Of a DNA stretch of 64,000 nt, positions 21,340-30,740 are shown one piece after another; the first letter of the stretch is position 1; every line of letters starts with the position of its first letter. Below the pieces are notes generated by a model. The model saw only the letters and a list, made by a program, of their open reading frames with translations. It had not been told where the DNA came from and did no database searches. The stretch is from Nothophaeocryptopus gaeumannii (lineage: Eukaryota > Ascomycota > Dothideomycetes > Mycosphaerellales > Mycosphaerellaceae). A program made the position numbers and the translations under genes. Location: positions 62,001 through 126,000 of the forward strand of contig JASISA010000042.1 in assembly GCA_031771865.1 (NCBI GenBank), given 5' to 3'.

Positions 21340-22016
21340 AGCAACTTCAACGTCAACGGCAATGCAAATGTGCACAATGGCAACGTGTCTGGAGACGTAC
21401 ATCATCACCATATGTCTCAGACTTCACTGCCTTCACCAGGAATCCACATCCCATTCCCGCAAGATCCCAAGTTCACCAGCCGAGAGTCACACCTTCAGGC
21501 TATCGACGAACATTTCTCCAAGGAAGGCACACATAACCGCATGGCTCCCACTGGCTTTCGTCACCTGAGAGCGGATCATGGCTTTTGATCGTTAACAGCG
21601 CTGATGACGAAGGAGGTAATTTTTTCAAAAGTCGACCTCGCATGCGCTTCTACCACAATCCTTGGCATCGTATATTCCCAAGGTTCACCACGGGAATGTC
21701 TTGCAGCCACGTTGGTCCAGAGATGTGCTCGTTGCCCCGTAGGATCATCAAAGGTCGGAGCACTCGCACCGGACTCTGCCCTGGATCTTTGGTATCGCCT
21801 GGTATTACCGAAGTCGTCCACTGATGAGACACTGCAAGCGCTGATCGAGCAACTAGAGTGCATACCACTCGCCCTGACTCATGCAGCTGCTTACATCGCG
21901 CAGACCGATATGATTTGCTCGCTGTATCTCAAGTTTCTGGATGAAGTGGACGATGTCCTCGACAAAGACTGGAAAGACGATCGACGAGACCACGAGGTTC
22001 CGAACGCCAGGTGAAT
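21340..22016 (+). pseudogene. NB-ARC-type NLR remnant 1 (P-loop region deleted)
   Basis: Pieces of a fungal NLR (NB-ARC-TPR family, used in nonself recognition and incompatibility) run in order. First a linker (NVSGDVHHHH), then GIHIPFPQDPKFTSRESHL, which matches the segment just before the nucleotide-binding domain. A Walker B-like WLLIVNSADDE follows directly near 21580. Last comes the NB-ARC tail (LQALIEQLECIPLALTHAAA, then YI and a TPR-proximal helix) to a stop at 22014. The stretch that should hold the GxGGxGKS P-loop, roughly 80 residues, is absent between TGFRH and WLLIV. The parts are in different frames. No TPR repeats are recognisable downstream; the frame at 22195-22446 may be a scrap of the C-terminus. 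It cannot bind nucleotide. Confidence 0.65.
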
Positions 22017-22586
22017 CAGTGCAGAAAGAAGCCATTGTGGACAGCGAAACGCAGACAGACCGTGACAATTGGGCATTGATTCGGAGCTACGCCACGATAC
22101 GGTTCAATGCTGACCAGAGCTCGTGCTTCATGCATGGCGGCGTCGTATTATCCTACATCCTGCACAGATGTGTCCCATCGACTAGCGAGTCGAGATGGAA
22201 AACAAGACTATCGAGCGGCTCATCGAGTCCTTCTCGCAAACTGGTGCGCCACGCGGGGCAGCGCAGAAATACAGAAGTGTTCTCCCGCATGCACTCATAG
22301 TGATCAAGTTCTCTTCCGCACAGGATGAGCGTGGTGTAGAGACCTACGAGATGATGCTCCTTGAGAGAATGTGCGCACTTGACGACTGGAACTCACAGAG
22401 CGCCGATGCCTTGCACAGGAAGCGGGATCCGATCTTGCTGACTTGATGACTCGGGCACGAGGTTCTGACCACTTTCAGTCTCTCCAAGCCTTGAGCAGTC
22501 CGGCAACGGCTGAAGACGCCCTAATTTTAGAAAACCGCCGCGACACAAGAAATTCCTCGAATAACAGCTGCTGACGCTTCGACTGT

Positions 22587-24428
22587 TCACATCTTGACAT
22601 GCTGATACGTCTCCCTCGCCGTCTGGAACTCATCAAACCAACTCGCCTTCTCATTCCCATCCCTCTCCAGCTTCTCCTGAATCTCAAATTCCCTCTCCTT
22701 GCGAAGGGCCTGGAAATCACCATACTCTTCTTCATCATCCGAAACAGGCGCAATCTCTTCAATGACAAAGCTCGTTCCGGTAGCTGGACCGTAACCGTAT
22801 GGGAACCATTTCGCTGCAGCAGCTTTCAGAGCAGCCTTTTTCGCCACTGCAGCAGCTGGAGTATTCTCCATATCCTTGTCAATGACTGGCGCGGCGCGTG
22901 CTTTGAGCTGAGATCTTTTCTGAAACAGCAAAGGGTCTCGCTTCAGCTCCTCCATGGCTTTCCGCGCACTCTCAGCCCCAAAGTCGATATTGAGAACATA
23001 GCAAGGGATGATCTGCCTGTTGTCGAATACAATGTATTCGTTTTTGTTAGGTGAGACATGTGAATGCCCTCCATCCCGAAAGAGACCTTCAGTCCGCCGG
23101 GTCTCATCTCGAGTGACGTTTAGCCGTGCGCCCATGATCGTAGCACAGACGATGATTCGGAAGCCGGAGATGTCGGCAGGAGAAGTTACGTGCGGGTTGC
23201 CCATGCCACGCTCAGCATAAGCAGCAGCATAGGCTAAACTTGGTGAAGAGTAGATGCCTTTGCCGAAAGATGCGCCGCAGCGGACATCCAAGAACTCATC
23301 TTCGTCGCGCTTGGCCCCAATCTTCTCTCCGGGAACGAGAAATCCATATCGGACGATGGAGCCGAGACGATTCTTTGGTGAGCCGTGGAAAGTGACAGAG
23401 GGCGTGGAAAGGTACTCAGCCAGACTCTCCCGGCTGTTGTCGACTAGGTTGTCCCGTCGCTCCTTGATCGTGGCGAAGTTTTTGAGATGATTGTATGGTA
23501 GAGCCATGAGCTCTTCCTTCACCTCACTGCGGCGGTCAAGGAAGCGGCCGACGAGATCAGAACGGAAGACCGGCTCGACGTGCAGCAGGCGTACGTCGGT
23601 TTTGAACAAGTGCCGCAGCGTTGGGACTTGTCTATCCCAAATCTCCGATATGGAGGTTCCAAGAACGAATTTGGCAGTGTCATTGACCGTTAGAAGGTCA
23701 ACTCCATGAGGGTTGTCGAGGACAGATGTCCAGTCAGTGATCTTGCTGGCATCCCATCCACTTCCTTCTGACCTCTCCGCAACAGCAAGCCTTCGAGATG
23801 CTCGTGCTGAAGCATGCCATTCACCAACGTAGGCATGCGCAGATTCCGCGATTTGGAGCAGTAAGATGCCAAAGCCAAAAGTCTTCCATTCGAGCTGTCC
23901 TAAGGAATCTAGAAGGGCGTTTCGCAAATCTTGGCGTAATGCATCGAGGGGCTTGCGAGGCATACGGTCGCTCGTAGCAAGCACGCTCAAGCCATTTGCA
24001 CCTTCGTCCCGAAACTCGACAGTGACATCTTCGAGGTCGAAATACCAACGGACCTGGCTGCATCTCCAGATAGTACCAAGAGGCAAGTGCGAGTCCAGGA
24101 GCTCGGTCAAGTCGGCTGCCGCTTTCGCAGCGTGGTCAATGAAGCGTGGGCAGTCGTCGTGCACGTCGCAGTCGGACATGGAGTCGGCTTCATCTTGAAT
24201 TTCGGCGTCGTTGTCTTGGTCGTAGATATCGCAATCCGACATCAAACGTGTTCGGGCGGGGTGCAATGTGGTCAGACTCGGGGACGGCGACGAGTGATTG
24301 ATATATATGGGTGATATGCTGGTGGCAAGCTTCGAAGCCCAATCTTGGTATTCTTCGGATGGAGTGGATTCTGGAAAGCTTTGACGGAGGAGAGGAGAGG
24401 CGCAGGTACAATTTGAATGTCGAACCAT
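22587..24428 (-). CDS. PARP-type ADP-ribosyltransferase
   Basis: One intronless frame. It is open up to 24683; I prefer the ATG at 24428 (MVRHSNCTC), because the 85 residues before it look like translated leader. Counting from 24683, the PARP catalytic domain occupies about residues 425-570. FHGSPKNRLGSI holds His433, FGKGIYSSPSLAYAAAY holds Tyr478 and Tyr489 at the spacing of the two nicotinamide-stacking tyrosines of PARP1, and NKNEYIVFDNRQIIPCYVL holds Glu549, the catalytic Glu. The H-Y-E triad is complete, so poly- or oligo-ADP-ribosylation from NAD+ is plausible. The N-terminal half has two MSDCD-type acidic motifs and no known domain. The C-terminus is charged and helical (EEYGDFQALRKEREFE). 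It is not obviously of nuclear PARP1 type (no zinc fingers, WGR or BRCT seen). It sits between two NLR remnants. Confidence 0.82.
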   Translation of the reverse strand: MVRHSNCTCASPLLRQSFPESTPSEEYQDWASKLATSISPIYINHSSPSPSLTTLHPARTRLMSDCDIYDQDNDAEIQDEADSMSDCDVHDDCPRFIDHAAKAAADLTELLDSHLPLGTIWRCSQVRWYFDLEDVTVEFRDEGANGLSVLATSDRMPRKPLDALRQDLRNALLDSLGQLEWKTFGFGILLLQIAESAHAYVGEWHASARASRRLAVAERSEGSGWDASKITDWTSVLDNPHGVDLLTVNDTAKFVLGTSISEIWDRQVPTLRHLFKTDVRLLHVEPVFRSDLVGRFLDRRSEVKEELMALPYNHLKNFATIKERRDNLVDNSRESLAEYLSTPSVTFHGSPKNRLGSIVRYGFLVPGEKIGAKRDEDEFLDVRCGASFGKGIYSSPSLAYAAAYAERGMGNPHVTSPADISGFRIIVCATIMGARLNVTRDETRRTEGLFRDGGHSHVSPNKNEYIVFDNRQIIPCYVLNIDFGAESARKAMEELKRDPLLFQKRSQLKARAAPVIDKDMENTPAAAVAKKAALKAAAAKWFPYGYGPATGTSFVIEEIAPVSDDEEEYGDFQALRKEREFEIQEKLERDGNEKASWFDEFQTARETYQHVKM

Positions 24429-25798
24429 ACATCTCAGAAGCAGTCTGCAGTCATTGAGACATTCACTTGCTACGGTGTCGCTTCGCGGTATGGCGGTGGC
24501 GCAGTTGTGCCTGGGTGCCTGATAGTGTGAGTCGAGTGGCTGAGCAGCTCCCAATTGAACTCTGTCGCAAATACTCGTCGGCTGCCTGGAAGGGAGATAT
24601 ATGCGTTTCAATGCGCTGAAGTCGAGGAAGCTGAGGCGAAGTGGGTGTTGACACCGTATGCTCGTCACCTCACACAAGCCCAAACTCCGTGAGGTTCAGA
24701 CAAGCTTCAGTCGTACTCGCTTGCTCTCATTGATAAGCAGTGCAACCACATCTAGTGTCCCGCCATCAAGCGAACTCATGTTGAAGAGAGCGCATATAGC
24801 GGGTCACACTTCAACGTGTGAGAGACTTGTACCATACTTGCCTCATCCTGCCTCCTTTTTGCACCATACTTAGCTCATCCTGCCTCCTTCTCCTTGACCT
24901 CCTCAATGGCGTCGTGGCAATCGTTCGGAGGCAAAAGATCTCGAGGCCGATGAAGCTGCAGGTCGTATACCGCACTGCCGTACGATACTCGTGGTTCGAC
25001 TACAGCCTCATACCTACCTGCATGGTGAGAGGCCGCCAGTTGTTGCCGGTGCCAGGAGCTGGTTGCTGTATAACAGACTTAATCCATTCGCCAATTCGAG
25101 ACGACGCTCTTCGGAGGTGTCGCTGCCGTCACATCTGGCATAGGATCTGTACATTCAGTCTCGCTTCGATTGGCGTTCGTGTTCGGTGCTGAGGATGATG
25201 TTGTTGGTGTGGTTGGTGTTGTCAACAAGCAACTTCCACCCCTGCCGCGAGTGGATCCGAGATTTCCAGAGCTTCGCTCGCCCGCGCAGGCCGAAGACCC
25301 CAAATCTTCAAAACCGGGCGGCGACTCCCGGCTGGGGAAGCAGCGATGCAACATGGGAGCCCTTGCCACTGAAATGGTTCGTTTGCTCACATACAATGCA
25401 CGCTGCCTAGAACGTCTTCAACTCGTGAAGATAGGAACCAGCAAGAATGGTGCAGAGGGCAGGCGCGATGCAACGGAAAAGTCGCGAATGTCATGTCGCA
25501 GGGCACGTCTTCGGCATGGGCGATTGCCTGTTTCCTTCTCCTGTTTCAGCCAAGTGTAAGAGAATTTGTCGGACGGTGAGTGGTCTCGGCCCTGGCTCCT
25601 GCTCTCTTTTGCTGCGAGACTCGATGGTGCCTGCTCGCTCTCGCGGCCCCGATGCGGCAGGTTCGCCCGACTTTCCCGCATCGTACCTACCGCGCTGAGG
25701 TGATTGGCTGACATGTCAGGAATCAGCCCCACTCGTCCCACTGCTGCTTCCATCCACGCGGGGTGCAATGCCTGTTCGCCCCTCAGCGAGCTCCAACA
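24429..25798. other. divergent promoter region between PARP and catalase-peroxidase genes
   Basis: About 1.37 kb between two genes transcribed away from each other. Frames on both strands are short and without domain. It must hold both promoters. The bases just before 25799 are rich in pyrimidines and short Ser-coding triplets, typical of a fungal leader. Confidence 0.4.
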
Positions 25799-28174
25799 AT
25801 GTTGCTCCAGAGAGTCAGCAATACTCGATTCTCACACCTTTCACTACTCTCTTCCTCCTCCCTACCACTCCGACTGCTACAGTCAATCACTCCATCTCTC
25901 ACTTCCACACACTCTTCACGACAAGCAAGCACCATGGGTGAATGTCCCGTCCGAACTGCGCCCATCGGCGGCGGTGGAACGCGCAACCGCGACTGGTGGC
26001 CAAACGAGCTGCGAACAAACATCCTCCGCCAGCAGACGCCCGTCACCAACCCATACGGCGCCGACTTCGACTACGCCAAGGCCTTCAAGAGCGTTGACTA
26101 TGCCGGCCTCAAGAAGGACCTCCACGCCTTGATGACCGACTCGCAAGAATGGTGGCCAGCGGATTTCGGCCACTACGGCGGTCTCTTCGTTCGAATGGCA
26201 TGGCACAGCGCCGGTACCTACCGCGTCTTCGATGGCCGTGGTGGTGGCGGTGATGGACAGCAGCGCTTTGCTCCTCTCAACAGCTGGCCCGACAACGTCA
26301 GCTTGGACAAGGCCCGTCGTCTGCTGTGGCCCATCAAGCAAAAGTACGGCAGCAAGATCTCTTGGGCCGATCTCTTCCTCCTCACCGGCAACGTCGCCCT
26401 CGAGTCCATGGGCGTGAAGACATTTGGTTTTGCCGGTGGCCGTCCAGACACATACGAGGCTGATGAGTCCGTCTACTGGGGTGGTGAGACCACCTGGCTC
26501 GGAAACGAGGTTCGCTACACCGATGGCAAGGAGGGTCTTGCCGAGCACGGTGTTGTCGACGGTGACCAGTCCAAAAAGGGCCACACCGACATCCACTCCC
26601 GCGAGCTCGAGGAGCCCATCGCCGCTGCCCACATGGGTCTCATCTACGTCAACCCAGAGGGCCCTGACGGTGTCCCAGACCCACTCGCCTCCGCCCGCGA
26701 CATCAAAACCACCTTCGGCCGCATGGCCATGAACCACGAGGAGACTGTTGCCTTGATCGCTGGTGGCCACACCTTCGGAAAGACACACGGTGCCGCTCCT
26801 TCCGACAACATCGGCGTCGAGCCAAACGCTGCCGGCATTGAGCAGCAGGGCTTCGGCTGGGAGAACAAGCACGGCTCAGGCAAGGGCCCGGACACCATCA
26901 CATCCGGTCTCGAAGTCACCTGGACGTCTACACCAGTCCAGTGGAGCAACAGCTACTTCGAGTATCTGTACAAGTACGACTGGGAGCTTGTCAAGTCTCC
27001 AGCGGGCGCCAACCAGTGGCAGGCCAAGAACGCCGACGACATCATCCCACACGCCTACGACAAGAACAAGAAGCTCAAACCAACCATGTTGACCACTGAC
27101 CTTGCTCTTCGATTCGACCCAGAGTTTGACAAGATCTCCCGCTCGTTCCTCAACGACCCTGTCAAGCTCCACGACGCTTTCGCCCGCGCCTGGTTCAAGC
27201 TCCTCCACCGTGACATGGGTCCACGCTCGCGATGGATCGGACCTGAGATTCCTCGGGAGATTTCCATTTGGGAGGACCCAGTCCCAGAGCACACTGGTCC
27301 AGTCATCTCCGAGTCTGACGTCGACGCCCTCAAGAAGGACATCCTCGCGACGGGCATCGAGCCATCCCACTTCATCGGCGCCGCCTGGGCATCTGCCTCC
27401 ACCTACCGTGGCACCGACAAGCGTGGTGGTGCCAACGGTGCTCGTATCCGTCTCGCACCACAGAAGGACTGGAAGGTCAACAACCCACAGCAGCTGCAGA
27501 CTGTCCTTTCTGCGCTCGAGAAGGTCAAGCAGTCATCTGGCAAGAACGTCTCTCTTGCTGACCTGATCGTCCTTGCCGGTAACGCCGCTCTCGAGCAGGC
27601 ATCTGGTCTTTCTGTCCCGTTCACCCCAGGCCGAACCGACGCCACCCAGGAGCAGACCGACGTCGAATCCTTCTCCCACCTCGAGCCACGCGCCGACGGC
27701 TTCCGAAACTACGGCCAGTCCAACTCCCGCGTCTCCACCGAGCAATTCCTTCTCGACCGCGCCAACCTGATGCGTCTCTCCGCACCAGAGCTCACCGCTC
27801 TCGTCGGTGGTCTCCGTGCATTGAATCAAAACTGGGATGGGTCCCAGCACGGTGTCTTGACCAAGACTCCAGGCAAGCTCACCAACGACTTCTTCGTCAC
27901 CCTCCTCGACACCAACACCCAGTTCAAGCCAGCCAGTGGTGAGGTCTATGAGGCCGTTGACCGCAAAAGCGGTGCCAAGAAGGGAACCGCCACTCGTGCC
28001 GATCTCGTCTTCGGCTCTCACCCAGAGCTCCGCGCCATTGCTGAAGTGTACGCCGGCTCCGATGCCGAGCCTAAGTTCAAGCAGGACTTCGTCGCTGCCT
28101 GGACCAAGGTCATGAACGCCGACCGATGGGACCTGTCCTCTGCTGCATCCAGTAAGATCAACCCCCGCCTTTAA
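25799..28174 (+). CDS. katG: catalase-peroxidase (KatG), with possible mitochondrial presequence
   Basis: Intronless, as usual for fungal KatG genes (which are held to descend from a bacterial gene). The core starts at ATG 25934 (caccATGGGT, strong context): MGECPVRTAPIGGGG, 746 residues, the normal KatG length with two peroxidase-like halves. Seen motifs: distal RMAWHSAGTYR with the catalytic Arg, Trp and His; MGLIYVNPEG with the Tyr of the Met-Tyr-Trp cofactor; GGHTFGKTHG with the proximal heme His. The second half keeps the degenerate WASASTYRGTDKRGG site. It breaks down hydrogen peroxide by catalase and peroxidase action. The frame stays open upstream: an ATG at 25799 adds 45 residues (MLLQRVSNTRFSHLSLL and more) rich in Arg, Ser and Leu and free of acidic residues, like a mitochondrial targeting peptide. 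Leaky scanning could give two forms. Large antisense frames here are shadows. Confidence 0.95.
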   Translation: MLLQRVSNTRFSHLSLLSSSSLPLRLLQSITPSLTSTHSSRQASTMGECPVRTAPIGGGGTRNRDWWPNELRTNILRQQTPVTNPYGADFDYAKAFKSVDYAGLKKDLHALMTDSQEWWPADFGHYGGLFVRMAWHSAGTYRVFDGRGGGGDGQQRFAPLNSWPDNVSLDKARRLLWPIKQKYGSKISWADLFLLTGNVALESMGVKTFGFAGGRPDTYEADESVYWGGETTWLGNEVRYTDGKEGLAEHGVVDGDQSKKGHTDIHSRELEEPIAAAHMGLIYVNPEGPDGVPDPLASARDIKTTFGRMAMNHEETVALIAGGHTFGKTHGAAPSDNIGVEPNAAGIEQQGFGWENKHGSGKGPDTITSGLEVTWTSTPVQWSNSYFEYLYKYDWELVKSPAGANQWQAKNADDIIPHAYDKNKKLKPTMLTTDLALRFDPEFDKISRSFLNDPVKLHDAFARAWFKLLHRDMGPRSRWIGPEIPREISIWEDPVPEHTGPVISESDVDALKKDILATGIEPSHFIGAAWASASTYRGTDKRGGANGARIRLAPQKDWKVNNPQQLQTVLSALEKVKQSSGKNVSLADLIVLAGNAALEQASGLSVPFTPGRTDATQEQTDVESFSHLEPRADGFRNYGQSNSRVSTEQFLLDRANLMRLSAPELTALVGGLRALNQNWDGSQHGVLTKTPGKLTNDFFVTLLDTNTQFKPASGEVYEAVDRKSGAKKGTATRADLVFGSHPELRAIAEVYAGSDAEPKFKQDFVAAWTKVMNADRWDLSSAASSKINPRL

Positions 28175-28999
28175 GTAGGTGACAGCTCTCTGTTCCTCAC
28201 TACAAAGAAAGATTGTGCATCGATTTGACGATGGAGAACGTGTGCTGACTAAATCGTGCAGAATAGGTGATTGATACCCGAGATGAGAACGAAGTAGAAG
28301 GATGAAGTAGTATACCATGCACACAGCGGGTATGAGGCCTATCTAGGTGTATGTACAAACGGGATATGAATCAAAGATTGAATGCACACCTCACGACGAG
28401 CCATTCCTCATGCGATAGTTTCACTTCTGATTCCGAACGCTCCCTCTATGCCGTCTCGTACCATTCGAATTTTATCTGGTCTTTTACGTCGATGTAACAT
28501 TTTGATTGGTGGAAACATCTCTCTCTAACTAACAGATGTGGTGGCTTTCGAGCCATCGAAGTAGAACAGCAGCCGATCTAAGGTAGTTGCCAGCTCGCTT
28601 GCTCGCATTCTGAGAACCCCAATAATCCTATATAGAACTGATTGGAATTCACTAATTCGTACCACTATTTCGACCTGTTCTCCGAGCGCCAAAAGGGGCA
28701 CGATCGCTTTCGTGTTTTTCGCTTCGTCAGGGATTTTCGGTGTAGATTTTTGTATCAGTCAGTATGCCTCCCTCCGTCATTCTTGGTCGTCGTCGCCGCA
28801 GCAGTTGTGTGGAATACCCACCTCAATCCGGTCCTCCACATACGTACGCACGCTCTTACACAAGGTTTTTGGCGTCCAAAAAATGGGCCAGTCCGCTCTG
28901 ATAGATCGATCGATGATGAAGTGAAGGGAAGGGAATCATGGAGCTTGGATGTGTTTCTCGTCATTTGATCGATGATGTTTCGGCAGGTCTGTTCTGCGA
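28175..28999. other. intergenic
   Basis: 3' flank of the catalase-peroxidase gene, then short frames on both strands with no domain. Nothing else recognised. Confidence 0.4.
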
Positions 29000-30604
29000 C
29001 TATTCTACTTCGCCAAGTCGTCTTTCAAGCTTCATCGTGTTTACCACATCGGCGCTGGCAATTTTTGCGAGACGGAGCGGAGCTTCGGTCTGAATTGCTT
29101 CGGATCTTCTCGTCCGAGGCCATGGTCGGAGATTTTGAATGAGCTTTTGACAATGATAAATGCGGTCTTGTTCCTCCGTAGTGAGCCAGCCAGTTTCGAT
29201 AGCCTCCTCTAGCAGAGAAACAGCGATGTCGAGATTGCCGCGTGCGGGATTCAAGTTCTGCGAGATGTTCAATAAAAGGATACCTCAGCTCCTTCACATA
29301 CCTCCCCGTCTTTTCCGATTGCAAGATATGCTTTGCTTTGTTTGAGGCAGTAGACGCTGTCGATAAGCATACGCATAGTCTCTGACATTGCCAAAATAGT
29401 CGCAGATCATACCCACGACAATTAGTGGTAATGGGTCTTGAGGTTCATCTTTCTCTCCCAAATCCGACCTCCACCTCATGCAAACTTGGACAAATCGATG
29501 CAGCGAGTAGGACTCACGGTCTTCGTTCTCCTGGATCAAAGAGTATCGCAGTAATGCGCCGGCAGCCTCAAAAAAATCCCATGTTGCTTTTGAAAGCCCG
29601 CCGAAGCATTGCTTTGGGGATATCATGTCGGTCGAGATGACCCATGATTTTCAGCAGGCGCACGGCGTTCCACTGAGAAGAACCTAACTGGGCGAAGGTG
29701 ATATGTATACGGTATCGACAGCACTGGGCCAAGAGCGTTGTCGGGAATCGCCAAGCTCTTGCCCGAGGAGACGGAGCTCCCGATCTTGGCTTTCGAGAAG
29801 CAGCTCCAGATACGCTCCAACGGAGATACTCTGGTCGGTGATGTGGATAGAAGCTTGGCTGATTGCCAATGGGATGAAGTCAAGAGACTGGGCGAGCTTC
29901 GTGCATTGGTCAATGTCGAAAAGATGTCCCAGATAGCGTTCCAACATGATCAACGCATCGGGAGGTGGAAGAGAGGGGATGTTGATTGAACGGACTGAAT
30001 CTCCTGCCAGGTCGACGCCAATCCCATTGCGAGAAGTAACGAGGAGTCTCCCACGAGAAGATTGGCTGATCAGGCCCGACAGTGGCTCTAGCGCGCCTTC
30101 TAGCGGGGATGTGGAATTGAAAACCTCCGCTTCATCGGCGCTATCAACTATGAGAAGCAAAGGTTCGTTTTCACGAACTGCCACATTTCAGGCACCGCTC
30201 CCTGTCGGCGACTGTATGTGTGCAATGCGAGCGATATCCAAGTATGATGAGACGAATCGCTCTTTGAAACTCCCGTAAAGCCAGAAGACCCTATGATCTG
30301 GGTGACATTTGCAGTATCGGTAGACATACTCGATGGCGATTTGTGATATGTTAATACCACCAAGGCCAGTCAGTGCAGCACGGGTGTGGTAGCCATTATT
30401 TTGCTCCAGGCGCTCTTGAACATCTCGCAGAATCTCCTCCCGGCTGACGAAGTCCCTATCGCGGGCCAAGGGCGCCTTCATGCTAGGCTTCGGCTTTGGC
30501 TTCGGTGGTGTTTGAGAAGTTGCGTACTTGTTGTTGATGACGTCTCCGTTATGCTGACGAGAATATTCGCTGGCGGCGATATTGCTGTATTGTTTTCTTG
30601 ACAT
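29000..30604 (-). pseudogene. NB-ARC-TPR NLR remnant 2
   Basis: The gene starts with ATG at 30604 (MSRKQYSNIAASEY) and keeps one main frame over 1.6 kb. In order: a linker with PKPKPKPS; DRDFVSREEILRDVQERL, the segment before the nucleotide-binding domain; a P-loop that should read GLGGxGKS but is GLGGINISQIAIEYVYR, lacking the Lys; Walker B LLLIVDSADEAEVF; GRLLVTSRN; the NB-ARC tail PLAISQASIHI; YSLHRFVQVCMRW (the HRLVQ block); and at the 3' end helices like TPRs (LDIAVSLLEEAIETG). The frame is broken by an in-frame TGA at 30188-30190, a shift near 29700 undone by a second shift at a seven-A run near 29573, and TGA codons near 29294 and 29285. The protein is surely inactive in this copy. A palindrome pair lies 80-136 bases upstream. 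Confidence 0.75.
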
Positions 30605-30683
30605 GACGGATGCTGACAGTGGTCTACCTCACCCAGATCATGATAAAAAGTAGACGGGAAGAAAAACGCGACGGACGTTTTGC

Positions 30684-30740
30684 CTTGCTTGAAACAAGGC
30701 GAGAAGACCATGGAGTATGGCAGGTCTTGCTTCGAACAAG
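30684..30740 (-). promoter_or_regulatory. paired 15-bp palindromes upstream of NLR remnant 2
   Basis: CTTGCTTGAAACAAG (30684-30698) and CTTGCTTCGAACAAG (30726-30740) start 42 bases apart, 80 bases and more before the NLR start at 30604. The consensus with the pair at 21149-21206 is CTTGYYTNNAACAAG. A regulatory role is inferred from position and symmetry. Confidence 0.5.

Noticed and set aside
25916..26872. 318-codon antisense frame across the catalase-peroxidase gene (also 27533-28324, 263 codons)
   Set aside because: Caused by the codon bias of the intronless gene on the other strand; no domain or start context of its own.
29000..30604. RIP (repeat-induced point mutation) as the cause of the NLR stops
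   Set aside because: The TGA codons fit C-to-T change at CpG and the region is not AT-rich; RIP favours CpA and gives many TAA/TAG codons.
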